Source: Nocardia concava NBRC 100430 (GTDB lineage Bacteria > Actinomycetota > Actinomycetes > Mycobacteriales > Mycobacteriaceae). From it: a DNA stretch of 64,000 nucleotides. The position numbers were made by a program, and so were the translations under genes. The notes beneath the pieces are model-generated. The model had not been told where the DNA came from, did no database searches, and saw only the letters and a program-made list of their open reading frames with translations. Location of the stretch: NCBI RefSeq assembly GCF_000308815.1, contig NZ_BAFX01000141.1:1-64000 (forward strand), in the 5' to 3' direction. Within the stretch, counting starts at the first letter, position 1. Every line of letters begins with the position of its first letter. Of this stretch, positions 26,627 through 35,049 are shown piece after piece.

Positions 26627-27601
26627 ATGACCGATTCCGAGCCCGGCCCCGGCGGCGCCGGCGCGCTCCCGCCGCTCGGCAAGCGGGTGGTGGTGCGCTA
26701 TCGCCTGCCCGCCGGCTACCCGCAACCGCTGACGGATGTGATCGGCGAACTCACCGCGACCGACCCGCTGACCGTGCGCACCGCCGACGGCCAGGTGGTC
26801 TCCATCGCGTGGGATCAGGTGGTGGCGTGGAAGTCGGTCGGGCCCAGGCCCATTCGGACCAGTGAGATCCGCGCCCTGGAGGCGGCCGCCGCCGACGGCT
26901 GGCCGGGCCTGATGCGGTCCTGGGTCGACGGCTGGCTGCTGCGCGCCGGGGACGGCTACACCAATCGCGCGAATTCCGCGGTGCCGCTGGGCGGTTCGGA
27001 CGGACCGGCGCTGATGGACGACGAGACCCTGCGCCGGATCGGCGAGTGGTACACCGCGCACGGCCTGCCGCTGGTGCTGCAGCTGCCGGATCGGCTGGCC
27101 GCCGCGCCCGCCGGTTGGCGCACCTGGAACGAAACCCGGGTGCTGGCCGCCGATATCGCGAACATCATGCTGCCGCAGGGGCCGCCCATGGTGCGGTTCA
27201 CCCCGGACCCGGACGGTGCGTGGCTGTCCATGCACCGGCATCGCGGCGGGGACACCGATGTCGGGTCCACCCCGGTGGTGGACGTGCTCACCGCGGTGCG
27301 CGACGGCGAAGTCGTCTTCGCCACACTGGGTTTGCCGACGCCGCTGGCCATCGGCCGGGCCGCGCTCACCACCGCGCCCGACGGCCGTCGCTGGGTGGGC
27401 CTGACCTGCATCGCGGTGGCGGCCGGGCATCGCCGCCACGGACTCGGCTCGCTGGTCTGCGCGGAGATGATCCGGTGGGGGCAGGCACGCGGAGCCACGC
27501 ACGCGTACGTGCAGGTGTCGGATGACAATGACGCCGCGCTGGCGTTGTATGAGGAGATGGGCTTCGTGGAGCACCACGGTTATCGGTACGCCGCGCCCTG
27601 A
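26627..27601 (+). CDS. GNAT family N-acetyltransferase (Rv0428c-like)
   Basis: A 324-residue protein. Residues 1-80 form a small beta-rich domain (GKRVVVRYRLPAG, GQVVSIAWDQVVAW). Residues 90-324 carry a GNAT fold. The acetyl-CoA motif is IAVAAGHRRHGLGSLV near residue 265, followed by AYVQVSDDNDAALALYEEMGF, the usual GNAT end. The substrate is unknown. It lies six bases after def, and from memory the order def, GNAT, xthA is shared with M. tuberculosis. Both domains are intact. Confidence 0.87.
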   Translation: MTDSEPGPGGAGALPPLGKRVVVRYRLPAGYPQPLTDVIGELTATDPLTVRTADGQVVSIAWDQVVAWKSVGPRPIRTSEIRALEAAAADGWPGLMRSWVDGWLLRAGDGYTNRANSAVPLGGSDGPALMDDETLRRIGEWYTAHGLPLVLQLPDRLAAAPAGWRTWNETRVLAADIANIMLPQGPPMVRFTPDPDGAWLSMHRHRGGDTDVGSTPVVDVLTAVRDGEVVFATLGLPTPLAIGRAALTTAPDGRRWVGLTCIAVAAGHRRHGLGSLVCAEMIRWGQARGATHAYVQVSDDNDAALALYEEMGFVEHHGYRYAAP

Positions 27602-27669
27602 TTTCGCTTCGCTTTCGAAACACGCTATCGGCCTTCGATAGACCCTATTGCTGAGAGGTTTACAGTCCC

Positions 27670-28485
27670 GTGCGCATCGCCACCTGGAACGTGAATTCGA
27701 TTCGCACCCGGCAGGATCGGGTGCTGGCCTGGCTGGACCGCGCCGATATCGACGTGCTCGCCATGCAGGAGACCAAGTGCAAGGACGAGCAGTTCCCGTT
27801 CGAGGCCTTCGAGGCCGCCGGGTACGAGGTCGCGCACATCGGTCTGAGCCAGTGGAACGGCGTGGCCATCGCCTCCCGGGTGGGCCTGGAGGATGTCGAG
27901 ATCGGGTTCCCGGATCAGCCGGGCTTCGACAAGGACGCCGGTGAGTCGCTGCTGAGCGCGCCGGTGGTGGAGGCCCGCGCGATCGGCGCGACCTGCGGCG
28001 GGGTCCGGGTCTGGAGCCTGTACGTGCCCAACGGGCGCGCGCTGGACGATCCGCACTACGCCTACAAGCTGGAATGGCTTGCCGCGCTGCGCAATGCGGG
28101 CGCGAAGTGGCTGTCGGAGGATCCGGACGCGCAGGTCGCGCTGGTGGGCGACTGGAATATCGCGCCGACCGATCTGGATGTGTGGTCGCCGGAGTTCTTC
28201 GAGGGCAAGACGCACGTCTCCGAGCCGGAACGCGACGCGTTCGACGCCTTCGGCGAGGCGGGCTTCTCCGATGTGATGCGGCCGTTCCATCCCGGGCCGG
28301 GCGTCTACACGTACTGGGACTACACGCAGTTGCGCTTCCCCCGCAAGGAGGGCATGCGCATCGACTTCATCCTGGGTTCCCCGGCCCTGGCGGCCCGCGT
28401 CACCGAGGCGAACGTGGACCGCGAGGAGCGAAAGGGCAAGGGCGCCAGCGATCACGCCCCCGTGGTGGCCGACCTCGCCGACTGA
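27670..28485 (+). CDS. xthA: exodeoxyribonuclease III
   Basis: A 271-residue exonuclease/AP endonuclease of base excision repair. Catalytic blocks are intact: ATWNVNSIR near residue 4, the Mg-binding Glu in MQETKCKDEQFP, YVPNGR near 118, GDWNIAPTDLDVW near 157, GMRIDFILGS near 230 and SDHAPVVADL at the C-terminus. The start is GTG at 27670 (VRIATWN). A 68-base gap follows the GNAT gene, so it may have its own promoter. Confidence 0.96.
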   Translation: MRIATWNVNSIRTRQDRVLAWLDRADIDVLAMQETKCKDEQFPFEAFEAAGYEVAHIGLSQWNGVAIASRVGLEDVEIGFPDQPGFDKDAGESLLSAPVVEARAIGATCGGVRVWSLYVPNGRALDDPHYAYKLEWLAALRNAGAKWLSEDPDAQVALVGDWNIAPTDLDVWSPEFFEGKTHVSEPERDAFDAFGEAGFSDVMRPFHPGPGVYTYWDYTQLRFPRKEGMRIDFILGSPALAARVTEANVDREERKGKGASDHAPVVADLAD

Positions 28486-28500
28486 GCGAGGCCGCTACAG

Positions 28501-29139
28501 CTAGACCGGTCGGGTTTTTATGGCGTCTCGGGAGATGAAGACGTCATAGGTGCCCGGGGTCGCGATCACGGCATTGCCGTAGGCCGAGCGCACGAAGGGC
28601 TTGGTGTACCAGGTCTGATTCTTCATGTCCTGGAAGAAGTCCTGGTCGCTGCCGTTGAGGAAGATCTGGTTCTGTTTGGTGGCGATGCCGTCCAGGCGCT
28701 GCCCGTAGAGCCGGGTCACCTTGTAGCCGGAGTGGAAGCCCATCGCGTTCACCCAGGCCTCGAGCTCCACGATATTGGCCTGCAGCACCCACATATCGCC
28801 CTCGACCTGATAGGTCTCGTGCTTGTCCCCGTGGTCCTTGTCGCCGTAGAGCGTCAGGTCCACGGTCATCATGTGCTCTTGCCCCGCAATGGGTTTGGCC
28901 TCGATGTGCGCGGCCTTCACCTCCCCGGTGAGCCCGAGGAAGGTCTGCAGCAGCGTGGTGATCCAGAGGATCACGACCGCGACGAGCACCAGCCCGACCG
29001 CACCCGCGCCGCGCCCGGCCAGCACGCGCCAGCCCACCTTGCGTGCCTTGATGACAGCCGTGACCAGCAGGGCCAGTGCGCCGATGGCGAGCACCAGCAG
29101 CAGAATCTGGATCCAGCCGAAGGAAACCGGGAAGACCAT
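28501..29139 (-). CDS. membrane-anchored protein, unknown function
   Basis: A 212-residue protein. Two membrane helices occupy residues 8-65 (IQILLLVLAIGALALLVTAV and AVGLVLVAVVILWITTLLQT). The rest, residues 70-212, is one soluble, probably extracytoplasmic domain with EHMMTVDLTLYGDKDHGDKH, DMWVLQANIVELEAWVNAMG and a C-terminal YDVFISRDAIKTRPV. I do not recognise it. The His/Asp cluster GDKDHGDKHE could bind metal. A C5-T-G5 palindrome lies just before the start. From memory, a transmembrane protein (Rv0426c) sits beside xthA in M. tuberculosis, but I cannot confirm homology. Confidence 0.7.
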   Translation of the reverse strand: MVFPVSFGWIQILLLVLAIGALALLVTAVIKARKVGWRVLAGRGAGAVGLVLVAVVILWITTLLQTFLGLTGEVKAAHIEAKPIAGQEHMMTVDLTLYGDKDHGDKHETYQVEGDMWVLQANIVELEAWVNAMGFHSGYKVTRLYGQRLDGIATKQNQIFLNGSDQDFFQDMKNQTWYTKPFVRSAYGNAVIATPGTYDVFISRDAIKTRPV

Positions 29140-29150
29140 GCGGTAGTTGT

Positions 29151-29162
29151 ACCCCCTGGGGG
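29151..29162. promoter_or_regulatory. C5-T-G5 palindrome before the membrane protein gene
   Basis: CCCCC-T-GGGGG, an 11-bp palindrome at 29152-29162 preceded by TA on the plus strand, 12-22 bases upstream of the ATG at 29139. It resembles the G/C-tract half-sites of CsoR/RcnR-family operators, but on the coding strand it also supplies AGGGGG, which could simply be the ribosome site. Confidence 0.3.
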
Positions 29163-29192
29163 CGACACATCACCGCAGGTCACAAAATGAAA

Positions 29193-29240
29193 TGAGCGTG
29201 TCCCCCCGGCGAGCCGCGGCTCGCCGGGGGGACACGCTCA
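29193..29240 (-). terminator. rho-independent-type terminator of the acyl-CoA dehydrogenase gene
   Basis: A perfect 23-bp inverted repeat with a 2-base GC loop, arms 29193-29215 and 29218-29240. On the minus strand it begins nine bases after the stop of the 29250-31076 gene and is followed by TTTCATTTTG. A true loop will be larger than two bases. Confidence 0.88.
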
Positions 29241-29249
29241 AAAAGAGAC

Positions 29250-31076
29250 TCAGAAAGCCGCTTCGTCCAGCTTCATGATGTCGTTGTCGATGTTCTCGAC
29301 GACCGCGCGCACACCGCTGATCAGCGGGAGCTTGTTCTTCGCGAACCAGGACGCGACGCCGACCTTGCCGGTGTAGAAGTTCTTGTCCTTGGCGTCCGCG
29401 CCGCCGTCCAGCGCGGCCTGCGCGATGGCGGCCTGCTCCAGCAGCCGCCACGCGATGACGAGATCGCCCACGGCGTACAGGAATCGGACCGAGCCCAGGC
29501 CGACCTTGTAGATCTCGTCGACCTGCTGCTGCGAGGCCATCAGGTAGCCGGTCAGGGTGGCGGCCATGGCCTGCACGTCGGCCAGCGCCGCGCCGAGCAG
29601 CCCGCGCTCCACCTTGAACTGGTCCGGCCCGCCGTCGATGAACTTCTGGATCAGGCCCGCGACGTGGCCGAGCGCCACACCCTTGTCGCGAATGATCTTG
29701 CGGAAGAAGAAGTCCTGCGCCTGGATGGCGGTGGTGCCCTCGTACAGCGAGTCGATCTTGCAGTCGCGGATGTACTGCTCGATCGGGTAGTCCTGCAGGT
29801 AGCCCGAACCGCCCAGGGTCTGCAGCGATTCGGTCAGGCTCTCGTAGGCGCGGTCCGAGCCGCAGCCCTTGACGATCGGCAGCAGCAGGTCGTTGACCCG
29901 CTCGGCCAGCTCGGCGTCCACACCGTAATTGGCCTGTGCCACATCGGCGTTCTGGTACGAGGCGCAGTACATGTACAGCGCGCGCAGGCCCTCGGCGTAC
30001 GCCTTCTGGGTGGCCAGCGAGCGGCGCACGTCCGGGTGGTGGGTGATGGTGACGCGCGGGGCGGCCTTATCGGTCATCTGGGTCAGATCCGCGCCCTGCA
30101 CGCGCTGCTTGGCGTACTCGAGGGCGTTCAGGTATCCGGTGGACAGCGCGCCGGTGGCCTTGGTGCCCACCATCATTCGCGCGTTCTCGATGACCTTGAA
30201 CATCTGGGCGATGCCGTTGTGCACGCCGCCGACCAGGTAGCCGACGGCGGGAATGTCGCCGCCGAAGGTGATCTCACAGGTCGGCGAGGACTTGATGCCC
30301 ATCTTGTGCTCGACGCCGGTGACCAGCGCGCCGTTCTTCGCGCCGAGTTCCATTGTCTCGGAATCGAACAGGAAGCGGGGCACCACGAACAGCGACAGAC
30401 CCTTGGTGCCCGGGCCGGCGCCCTCGGGGCGGGCCAGCACCAGGTGGAAGATATTGGCGGCGGTGTCGCCCACGTCGCCGCCGGAGATGAAGCGCTTGAC
30501 GCCCTCGATGTGCCAGGTGCCGTCGGCCTGCTCGATGGCCTTGGTGCGGCCCATGCCGACATCCGAACCCGCGTCCGGCTCGGTGAGCACCATGGTTCCG
30601 CCCCAACGGTTTTCCCAGGCGTGGGTGGCCCAGCGCTGCTGCTCCTCGGTGCCCTCGTCGAAGAGCACCTTGTGCATGAGCGGGCCCATGTTGAAGAAGG
30701 AGGCCGAGTTGTTGGCGGCCACGATCATTTCCTGGATGCCCCAGATCAGCGCGTTCGGCGCGGGCACGCCGCCCATGTCCTCGGACATGCCCAGGCCCGA
30801 GTAGCCCGCCTCGTTGACCGCGGCCACGGTCTTCTTCAGCGGCTCGGGAACGATGATGGTGTGCTGATCCGGGACGAACTCGACCGGGTTGCGGTCGCCG
30901 TCGACGAACGATTCCGCGATCGGGCCCTCGGCCAGGCGCTTCGCCTCGGCGAGCATCTCGCGCGCGGTGTCGCCGTCCAGGTCACCGTAGGCGCCCTTGT
31001 CCAGCAGCTCGCCGATTCCCAGTACCTCGAACAAGTTGAACTCGATGTCTCGTAGGTTCGCCTTGTAGTGGGACAC
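29250..31076 (-). CDS. acyl-CoA dehydrogenase, long DmdC-like type
   Basis: A 608-residue flavoenzyme of the large acyl-CoA dehydrogenase group, which has extra N- and C-terminal domains and includes 3-methylmercaptopropionyl-CoA dehydrogenase. Substrate- and FAD-binding blocks are MVLTEPDAGSDVGMG near residue 165 and RFISGGDVGD near 200. The catalytic Glu lies in LYEGTTAIQAQDF near 440. The C-terminal 130 residues form the extra helical domain. It has no partner genes of beta-oxidation beside it. A strong terminator follows directly. The real substrate, fatty or thio-acyl, is not shown by sequence. Confidence 0.9.
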   Translation of the reverse strand: MSHYKANLRDIEFNLFEVLGIGELLDKGAYGDLDGDTAREMLAEAKRLAEGPIAESFVDGDRNPVEFVPDQHTIIVPEPLKKTVAAVNEAGYSGLGMSEDMGGVPAPNALIWGIQEMIVAANNSASFFNMGPLMHKVLFDEGTEEQQRWATHAWENRWGGTMVLTEPDAGSDVGMGRTKAIEQADGTWHIEGVKRFISGGDVGDTAANIFHLVLARPEGAGPGTKGLSLFVVPRFLFDSETMELGAKNGALVTGVEHKMGIKSSPTCEITFGGDIPAVGYLVGGVHNGIAQMFKVIENARMMVGTKATGALSTGYLNALEYAKQRVQGADLTQMTDKAAPRVTITHHPDVRRSLATQKAYAEGLRALYMYCASYQNADVAQANYGVDAELAERVNDLLLPIVKGCGSDRAYESLTESLQTLGGSGYLQDYPIEQYIRDCKIDSLYEGTTAIQAQDFFFRKIIRDKGVALGHVAGLIQKFIDGGPDQFKVERGLLGAALADVQAMAATLTGYLMASQQQVDEIYKVGLGSVRFLYAVGDLVIAWRLLEQAAIAQAALDGGADAKDKNFYTGKVGVASWFAKNKLPLISGVRAVVENIDNDIMKLDEAAF

Positions 31077-31235
31077 GGAAGGGCCTCCTCGGGCATAGGT
31101 AATCGACAGATCAAGCGATGTTGGAGATCAAGCGCAGGTTGCCGTACGTCCGTACCGTTACGCAAGCGTAGGTACGTCTCTTCATCCGGAATGTCCCGGA
31201 CGACCGGGTCCGATGCCGAAAAGTTAACCGTGCCG

Positions 31236-32198
31236 TTATGCGCTGGAGCGGGCCTGACGGCCGTACAGCTCCTTGGCCTGCTGCGGAGTGACGGTGACCG
31301 GATTCACCGGAACCCCGGCTCGCATATGTTCCTCCAGCAGACGTCCGGTCATCTTGCCGATGAAGTTCTTGGCGACCTTCAGTTCGAGCCGGTCGTTCTT
31401 CAGGGCGGCCATGGCGGCGCGTACGGCCGGCGGGTAGGCCGCGTCGAGGACGCCGGGCTGGTCGAATCCGCCGGTCTCACGCATCCACTTGGGCAGGGTG
31501 GCGATGGCGGCGGGGGCCACCAAACGGCTTCCGGCCCATAGCTTCACGCCCTTCTCGGACGGCGTGAACAGCAGGTAGTGCATGCCGCGGCGGGCCCGTT
31601 CGGAGCTGCACAGGCGCGGACGCACCCGCTCGAAGTACTCGCGGACCTCTTCACGCGAGGTCGGCACGTCCTCGGGCTTGCAGGTCTGCAGTTCGGCGGC
31701 GATGACGCATTCCCGCCAGTACTGCGCCTCTTCCTCCGGGCTCAGCGGCCCCGGGCCGTACATCTCGTAGCACTTGAGCACCGAGTGCCAGCCGGTGACG
31801 TGGATCCACAGCTGCGAGTCGGGATTGTTGGCGCTGTAGCGCTTTCCGCTGATCGGCTCGATGCCGGTGGCCTTGGCGTGCACCTGCATGAGGTGCTCGG
31901 ACGCCTCGATGGCCATGCGGCTGTCGGCCACCGCGGCGATGAGGAAGTAGGCGAAGGTGTGGTCGAGCCGGCCGCGCGGATCGGAGTAGATGCCGCCGAC
32001 ATCGGCGACGGCCGCGGTCAGGTCCGGGTCGAAGTGCTCGAGGGTCACCGCGCGCTGGAAGCCGATCAGCGCGGTGGGCGCGGTCCAGACCTTCCAGGTC
32101 GGCGAGCCGGGTCCGAAGAAGCCGTAGTCGACTTCGCGGATGGTGCGGGCGGGCGCGTCGAACTGGGGGCGCGCGGTCGTCGCCGTCGACTTCGTCAT
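31236..32198 (-). CDS. MpaB-family oxygenase-like protein (DUF2236)
   Basis: A 320-residue protein of the oxygenase MpaB / latex-clearing (Lcp) DUF2236 family, whose studied members bind haem. Family blocks include FGPGSPTWKVWTAP near residue 30, RLDHTFAYFLIAAVAD near 80 and LWIHVTGWHSVLKCYEMYGPGPLSPEE near 130 with conserved His residues. No signal peptide is visible. I start at MTKSTATTARPQ (32198), where AAGGAG lies eight bases upstream; an earlier in-frame ATG at 32252 lacks one. It lies 67 bases downstream of the 639-residue acyl-CoA dehydrogenase gene on the same strand, so a shared lipid-related role is possible. Confidence 0.85.
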   Translation of the reverse strand: MTKSTATTARPQFDAPARTIREVDYGFFGPGSPTWKVWTAPTALIGFQRAVTLEHFDPDLTAAVADVGGIYSDPRGRLDHTFAYFLIAAVADSRMAIEASEHLMQVHAKATGIEPISGKRYSANNPDSQLWIHVTGWHSVLKCYEMYGPGPLSPEEEAQYWRECVIAAELQTCKPEDVPTSREEVREYFERVRPRLCSSERARRGMHYLLFTPSEKGVKLWAGSRLVAPAAIATLPKWMRETGGFDQPGVLDAAYPPAVRAAMAALKNDRLELKVAKNFIGKMTGRLLEEHMRAGVPVNPVTVTPQQAKELYGRQARSSA

Positions 32199-32265
32199 CG
32201 TTTCTGCTCCTTTGCAGTGTCGATGGTTAGGCATGGAAGCCTTTTCATTCACGACTGTAGCAAAA

Positions 32266-34185
32266 TCAGGGGTTCATTTCATATTGCCCAGCGAGGGCCG
32301 TGACCTGCGACAACACCTTCTCGAAGCGAGCCGGATCGGACGCCGGACGCCTGACCAGGTCGAGCGCCCGGACCTGCTGGGCCTTGGTGGCCGTCGGCTT
32401 GGTGTGCAGCGTCAGCGCGTGCTTGGAGAACTCGCGGACGAACAGGTCGAAGAGCTGATCCAGGACCGCCTCGTCCGCGCCCGCGATGTCGGCCTGCTCG
32501 AGGATGAGCTGGGCGTACGGGAGGGTGGTGAACAGCTCGCCGAGGGCGAAGAGGAAGTCGACGTCCTGCTGCTGCTCGGCGGTCGGGGTGGCGGCGGCCA
32601 GCAGGGTCTGCAGCGCCAGAGCCTGCTCCAGGAAGACGGCGACATTCGGGATGTGCGCGAACTTCTCGAAGACCGGACGCCAGTCGGCGAAGCGGATCTT
32701 GCCGAGGCCGCTGCTCGGACCCTGACGGAAGAGGAATTCGTCGTCGGCGGCATCCCGGCGGGTGGGCACGGGAGCGTGTGCGGCGCGGGCGAATTCGCTC
32801 TTCAGCGCGGGCACGGCCTTGGCGGCGGGGCCGGCGGCGCGACGGCTGGTCCAGCTCAGCGCGCCGGACACCGCGCGCACCGCGCCCTTGGGTGCGACGC
32901 CCGCGCCGGGCAGATAGCGCAGCGCGGCCAGTCCGGCGTCGGCGGGATGGAACATGAAGTTGGGCATGAACTTCAGCGACAGCGCCATGTTCACGTGCAC
33001 CGTGCCCTCGAGCCGCGGCAGGCCGAACATGCCGACCATGGCCATGGGGAAGTACATGTCGTTCTCGAAGCCGCGCGCGGCGATGACGTCGGCGAGGTCC
33101 TCGTAGAGCTTCTGGCCGTGGCGGGTGACCGACATCTTCTCGATGGCGTTGAAAAGCAGGTAGCGCCGGTCGTTCTCGTTCGCCGAGCGCATGTAGTCGA
33201 TGGCCCGCTCGCTGTAGAGCTTCATGCCGATCAGGCGCGCGTAGCTGTCCGCGAGCAGCGATTTCACCTGCGGGAACTCGGTCACGCGGTGCCCGAACAG
33301 GATTCGGTTGTGCGCGTGCGTGACGGCCTCGAACATGGCGTGCTCACAGGAGCCGACCGCGCCGAAGCCGAGATTGAACTTGCCGACGTTGACCGTGTTC
33401 ATGGCGGCGTCGAAGGCGGCTCGGCCGGTGTGCAGGATGTCGGATTCGGCGACCGGGTAGTTCTCCAGATCGAAGGCGGCGACATACATCTGGGAGTCGA
33501 CGACGTTCTTGCGCAGCTTGTAGTTCTTGTGCCGGGAGTCGGCGGCGAAGAACAGGTAGCCGGAGTACTCCTCGTCGGTCATCTTCCGCAGGAAGTCCGA
33601 GGAGTCGATGATCGGCTTGTCGGCACGGCGGCCGAAGACCGACACCATGCCCGCGAGATTGCCGTTGCCGATGTAGTGCTTGCCGCCGGTGGCGGTGTAA
33701 CCGCCGTTGGACTTCGGCTCGAGCACCATGTCGGTGGAGTAGATGTCCGCGCCGTGGTCCTTCTCGGACAGGCCGAAGGCGAAGATCTCACCCGATTCCA
33801 ACAGTCCCGCCGCCCGCGCCTTGGCCTCGGCGTTCGAGCTCTGCCAGATCGGCCCCAGGCCCAAAATCGACACCTGCCACACGTACCAAAATTGCATTCC
33901 ATAAAAGCCGAGGATCTTGCTCATCATGGCGATGCGCGCGGTGTCCCAGCGCTTGTTCGGGTCGCCGGCGGCCTGTTCGGCCGGGGTCAGGAAGGTCGCG
34001 AAGACCCGTTCGCGCTTGATGAAGTCCAGGAAATCCGCGTACCAGACCCGGTCCCGGCTCTCGACCAGCAGGCGGACCTTGCCGAAGGCCTCGAAGTAGT
34101 CGACGGTAGCGCGCAGCAGTCGCCGGGTCTCCGCGTCGAATTCGGAGAATTCGCAGATCTTCGGGTTGAACAGGGTCTGACTCAT
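32266..34185 (-). CDS. large acyl-CoA dehydrogenase-family protein
   Basis: A 639-residue member of the acyl-CoA dehydrogenase/oxidase superfamily. Recognisable blocks are FAFGLSEKDHGADIYSTDMV near residue 135, GGKHYIGNGNLAGMVSVFG near 168, the mid-domain GKFNLGFGAVGSCEHAMFE near 270, and GFENDMYFPMAMVGMFGLPRLEGT near 375, where acyl-CoA dehydrogenases carry their catalytic region. The last 200 residues are helical and unlike short dehydrogenases. Substrate unknown. It diverges from a TetR gene that probably controls it, and is followed by the MpaB-family gene. Confidence 0.83.
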   Translation of the reverse strand: MSQTLFNPKICEFSEFDAETRRLLRATVDYFEAFGKVRLLVESRDRVWYADFLDFIKRERVFATFLTPAEQAAGDPNKRWDTARIAMMSKILGFYGMQFWYVWQVSILGLGPIWQSSNAEAKARAAGLLESGEIFAFGLSEKDHGADIYSTDMVLEPKSNGGYTATGGKHYIGNGNLAGMVSVFGRRADKPIIDSSDFLRKMTDEEYSGYLFFAADSRHKNYKLRKNVVDSQMYVAAFDLENYPVAESDILHTGRAAFDAAMNTVNVGKFNLGFGAVGSCEHAMFEAVTHAHNRILFGHRVTEFPQVKSLLADSYARLIGMKLYSERAIDYMRSANENDRRYLLFNAIEKMSVTRHGQKLYEDLADVIAARGFENDMYFPMAMVGMFGLPRLEGTVHVNMALSLKFMPNFMFHPADAGLAALRYLPGAGVAPKGAVRAVSGALSWTSRRAAGPAAKAVPALKSEFARAAHAPVPTRRDAADDEFLFRQGPSSGLGKIRFADWRPVFEKFAHIPNVAVFLEQALALQTLLAAATPTAEQQQDVDFLFALGELFTTLPYAQLILEQADIAGADEAVLDQLFDLFVREFSKHALTLHTKPTATKAQQVRALDLVRRPASDPARFEKVLSQVTALAGQYEMNP

Positions 34186-34217
34186 CGCGATTCGTCTCCT
34201 CCGCGGCTGGTTTCCTG

Positions 34218-34247
34218 CGTGAATGTAGCATTATTATCCATCGATGT
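34218..34247. repeat. ATGTAG direct repeats in the TetR/acyl-CoA dehydrogenase gap
   Basis: GAATGTAGCAT and CGATGTAGGAA lie about 20 bases apart in the divergent gap 34186-34317, in an AT-rich patch (CATTATTATCC). A similar ACTGTAGCAAA occurs near 32250, before the MpaB-family gene. They may be promoter or regulator elements, but the match is short. Confidence 0.3.
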
Positions 34248-34317
34248 AGGAAATGATCTTGCTAGGCCACCCGACCTGCCGTTCCTCACCCCGCGAACAC
34301 TGCTATCGTCGGTGCGC

Positions 34318-34944
34318 ATGGGCACCGATTCGGCGATACGACCACGCCAGCGCGCGCGGCATCTGGGTCCCGAACGCCGTCGCCCGCAGGTCCTCGACAC
34401 CGCGCTGGAGATCGCCGTCGCCGACGGCATCGCCGCGGTCACCATCGCCGCCGTGGCCGACCGCATGAAGGTGACCCGGCCCGTCGTCTACGCCTGCTTC
34501 GCCGATCGCGTCGAACTGCTCCAGGCGCTGATCCACCGCGAAGAGGAATACCTGGTCGCGGGCATTCTCGACGTGCTGCCGCGCCGCCGCGTGGAGGCCG
34601 ACGAGGCGGTGTTCGTGGAGGGTTTCCGCGCACTGCTGCACACCGTGTCCCAGCGGCCCGACAGCTGGCGCCTGCTGTACGGCAATCCCGATCCGGCCGT
34701 GGCGGATTCGTTCGGCAAGGGCCGGCTGCTGGCCGTGGAGCGCTGCACCCGCCGCCTGCGGCCGACCCTGAAGGCCTGGGGCACCGAGGATGCCGAGCGC
34801 AAACTTTCGGCACTGGTCGAACTGTGGGTCTCGGCCGGTGAGGGCGCGGTCCGCACCTTGCTGACCGACCCGGGGGAATGGACTCCGGACACCCTGGGCG
34901 AGTTCATCGGCGCGGCCGTCTACCGCGCCCTGCGGCACGCCTGA
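34318..34944 (+). CDS. TetR-family transcriptional regulator
   Basis: A 208-residue regulator with an N-terminal TetR HTH (residues 20-70: RRPQVLDTALEIAVADGIAAV, then VADRMKVTRPVVYACFADRVELL). The ligand domain (80-208) is helical and unspecific. The ATG at 34318 is preceded by a poor ribosome site (GTGCGC), and the transcript may be leaderless. It faces away from the acyl-CoA dehydrogenase gene 132 bases upstream, the usual arrangement for a local repressor. The frame is open far upstream only because it runs antisense to that gene. Confidence 0.87.
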   Translation: MGTDSAIRPRQRARHLGPERRRPQVLDTALEIAVADGIAAVTIAAVADRMKVTRPVVYACFADRVELLQALIHREEEYLVAGILDVLPRRRVEADEAVFVEGFRALLHTVSQRPDSWRLLYGNPDPAVADSFGKGRLLAVERCTRRLRPTLKAWGTEDAERKLSALVELWVSAGEGAVRTLLTDPGEWTPDTLGEFIGAAVYRALRHA

Positions 34945-35049
34945 ATCGAACCCGAGCCACACCCCAGCACACCTGCCCGAACCCGGGCCGCACCCGCAAT
35001 TCGATGGCTACGATGGAAAACGGACCATCGGTCAATGCGGGAGACGGCA

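Noticed and set aside
32140..34317. N-terminal extension of the TetR frame over the acyl-CoA dehydrogenase gene
   Set aside because: The residues before the ATG at 34318 are antisense to a real gene; the TetR HTH begins only after it.
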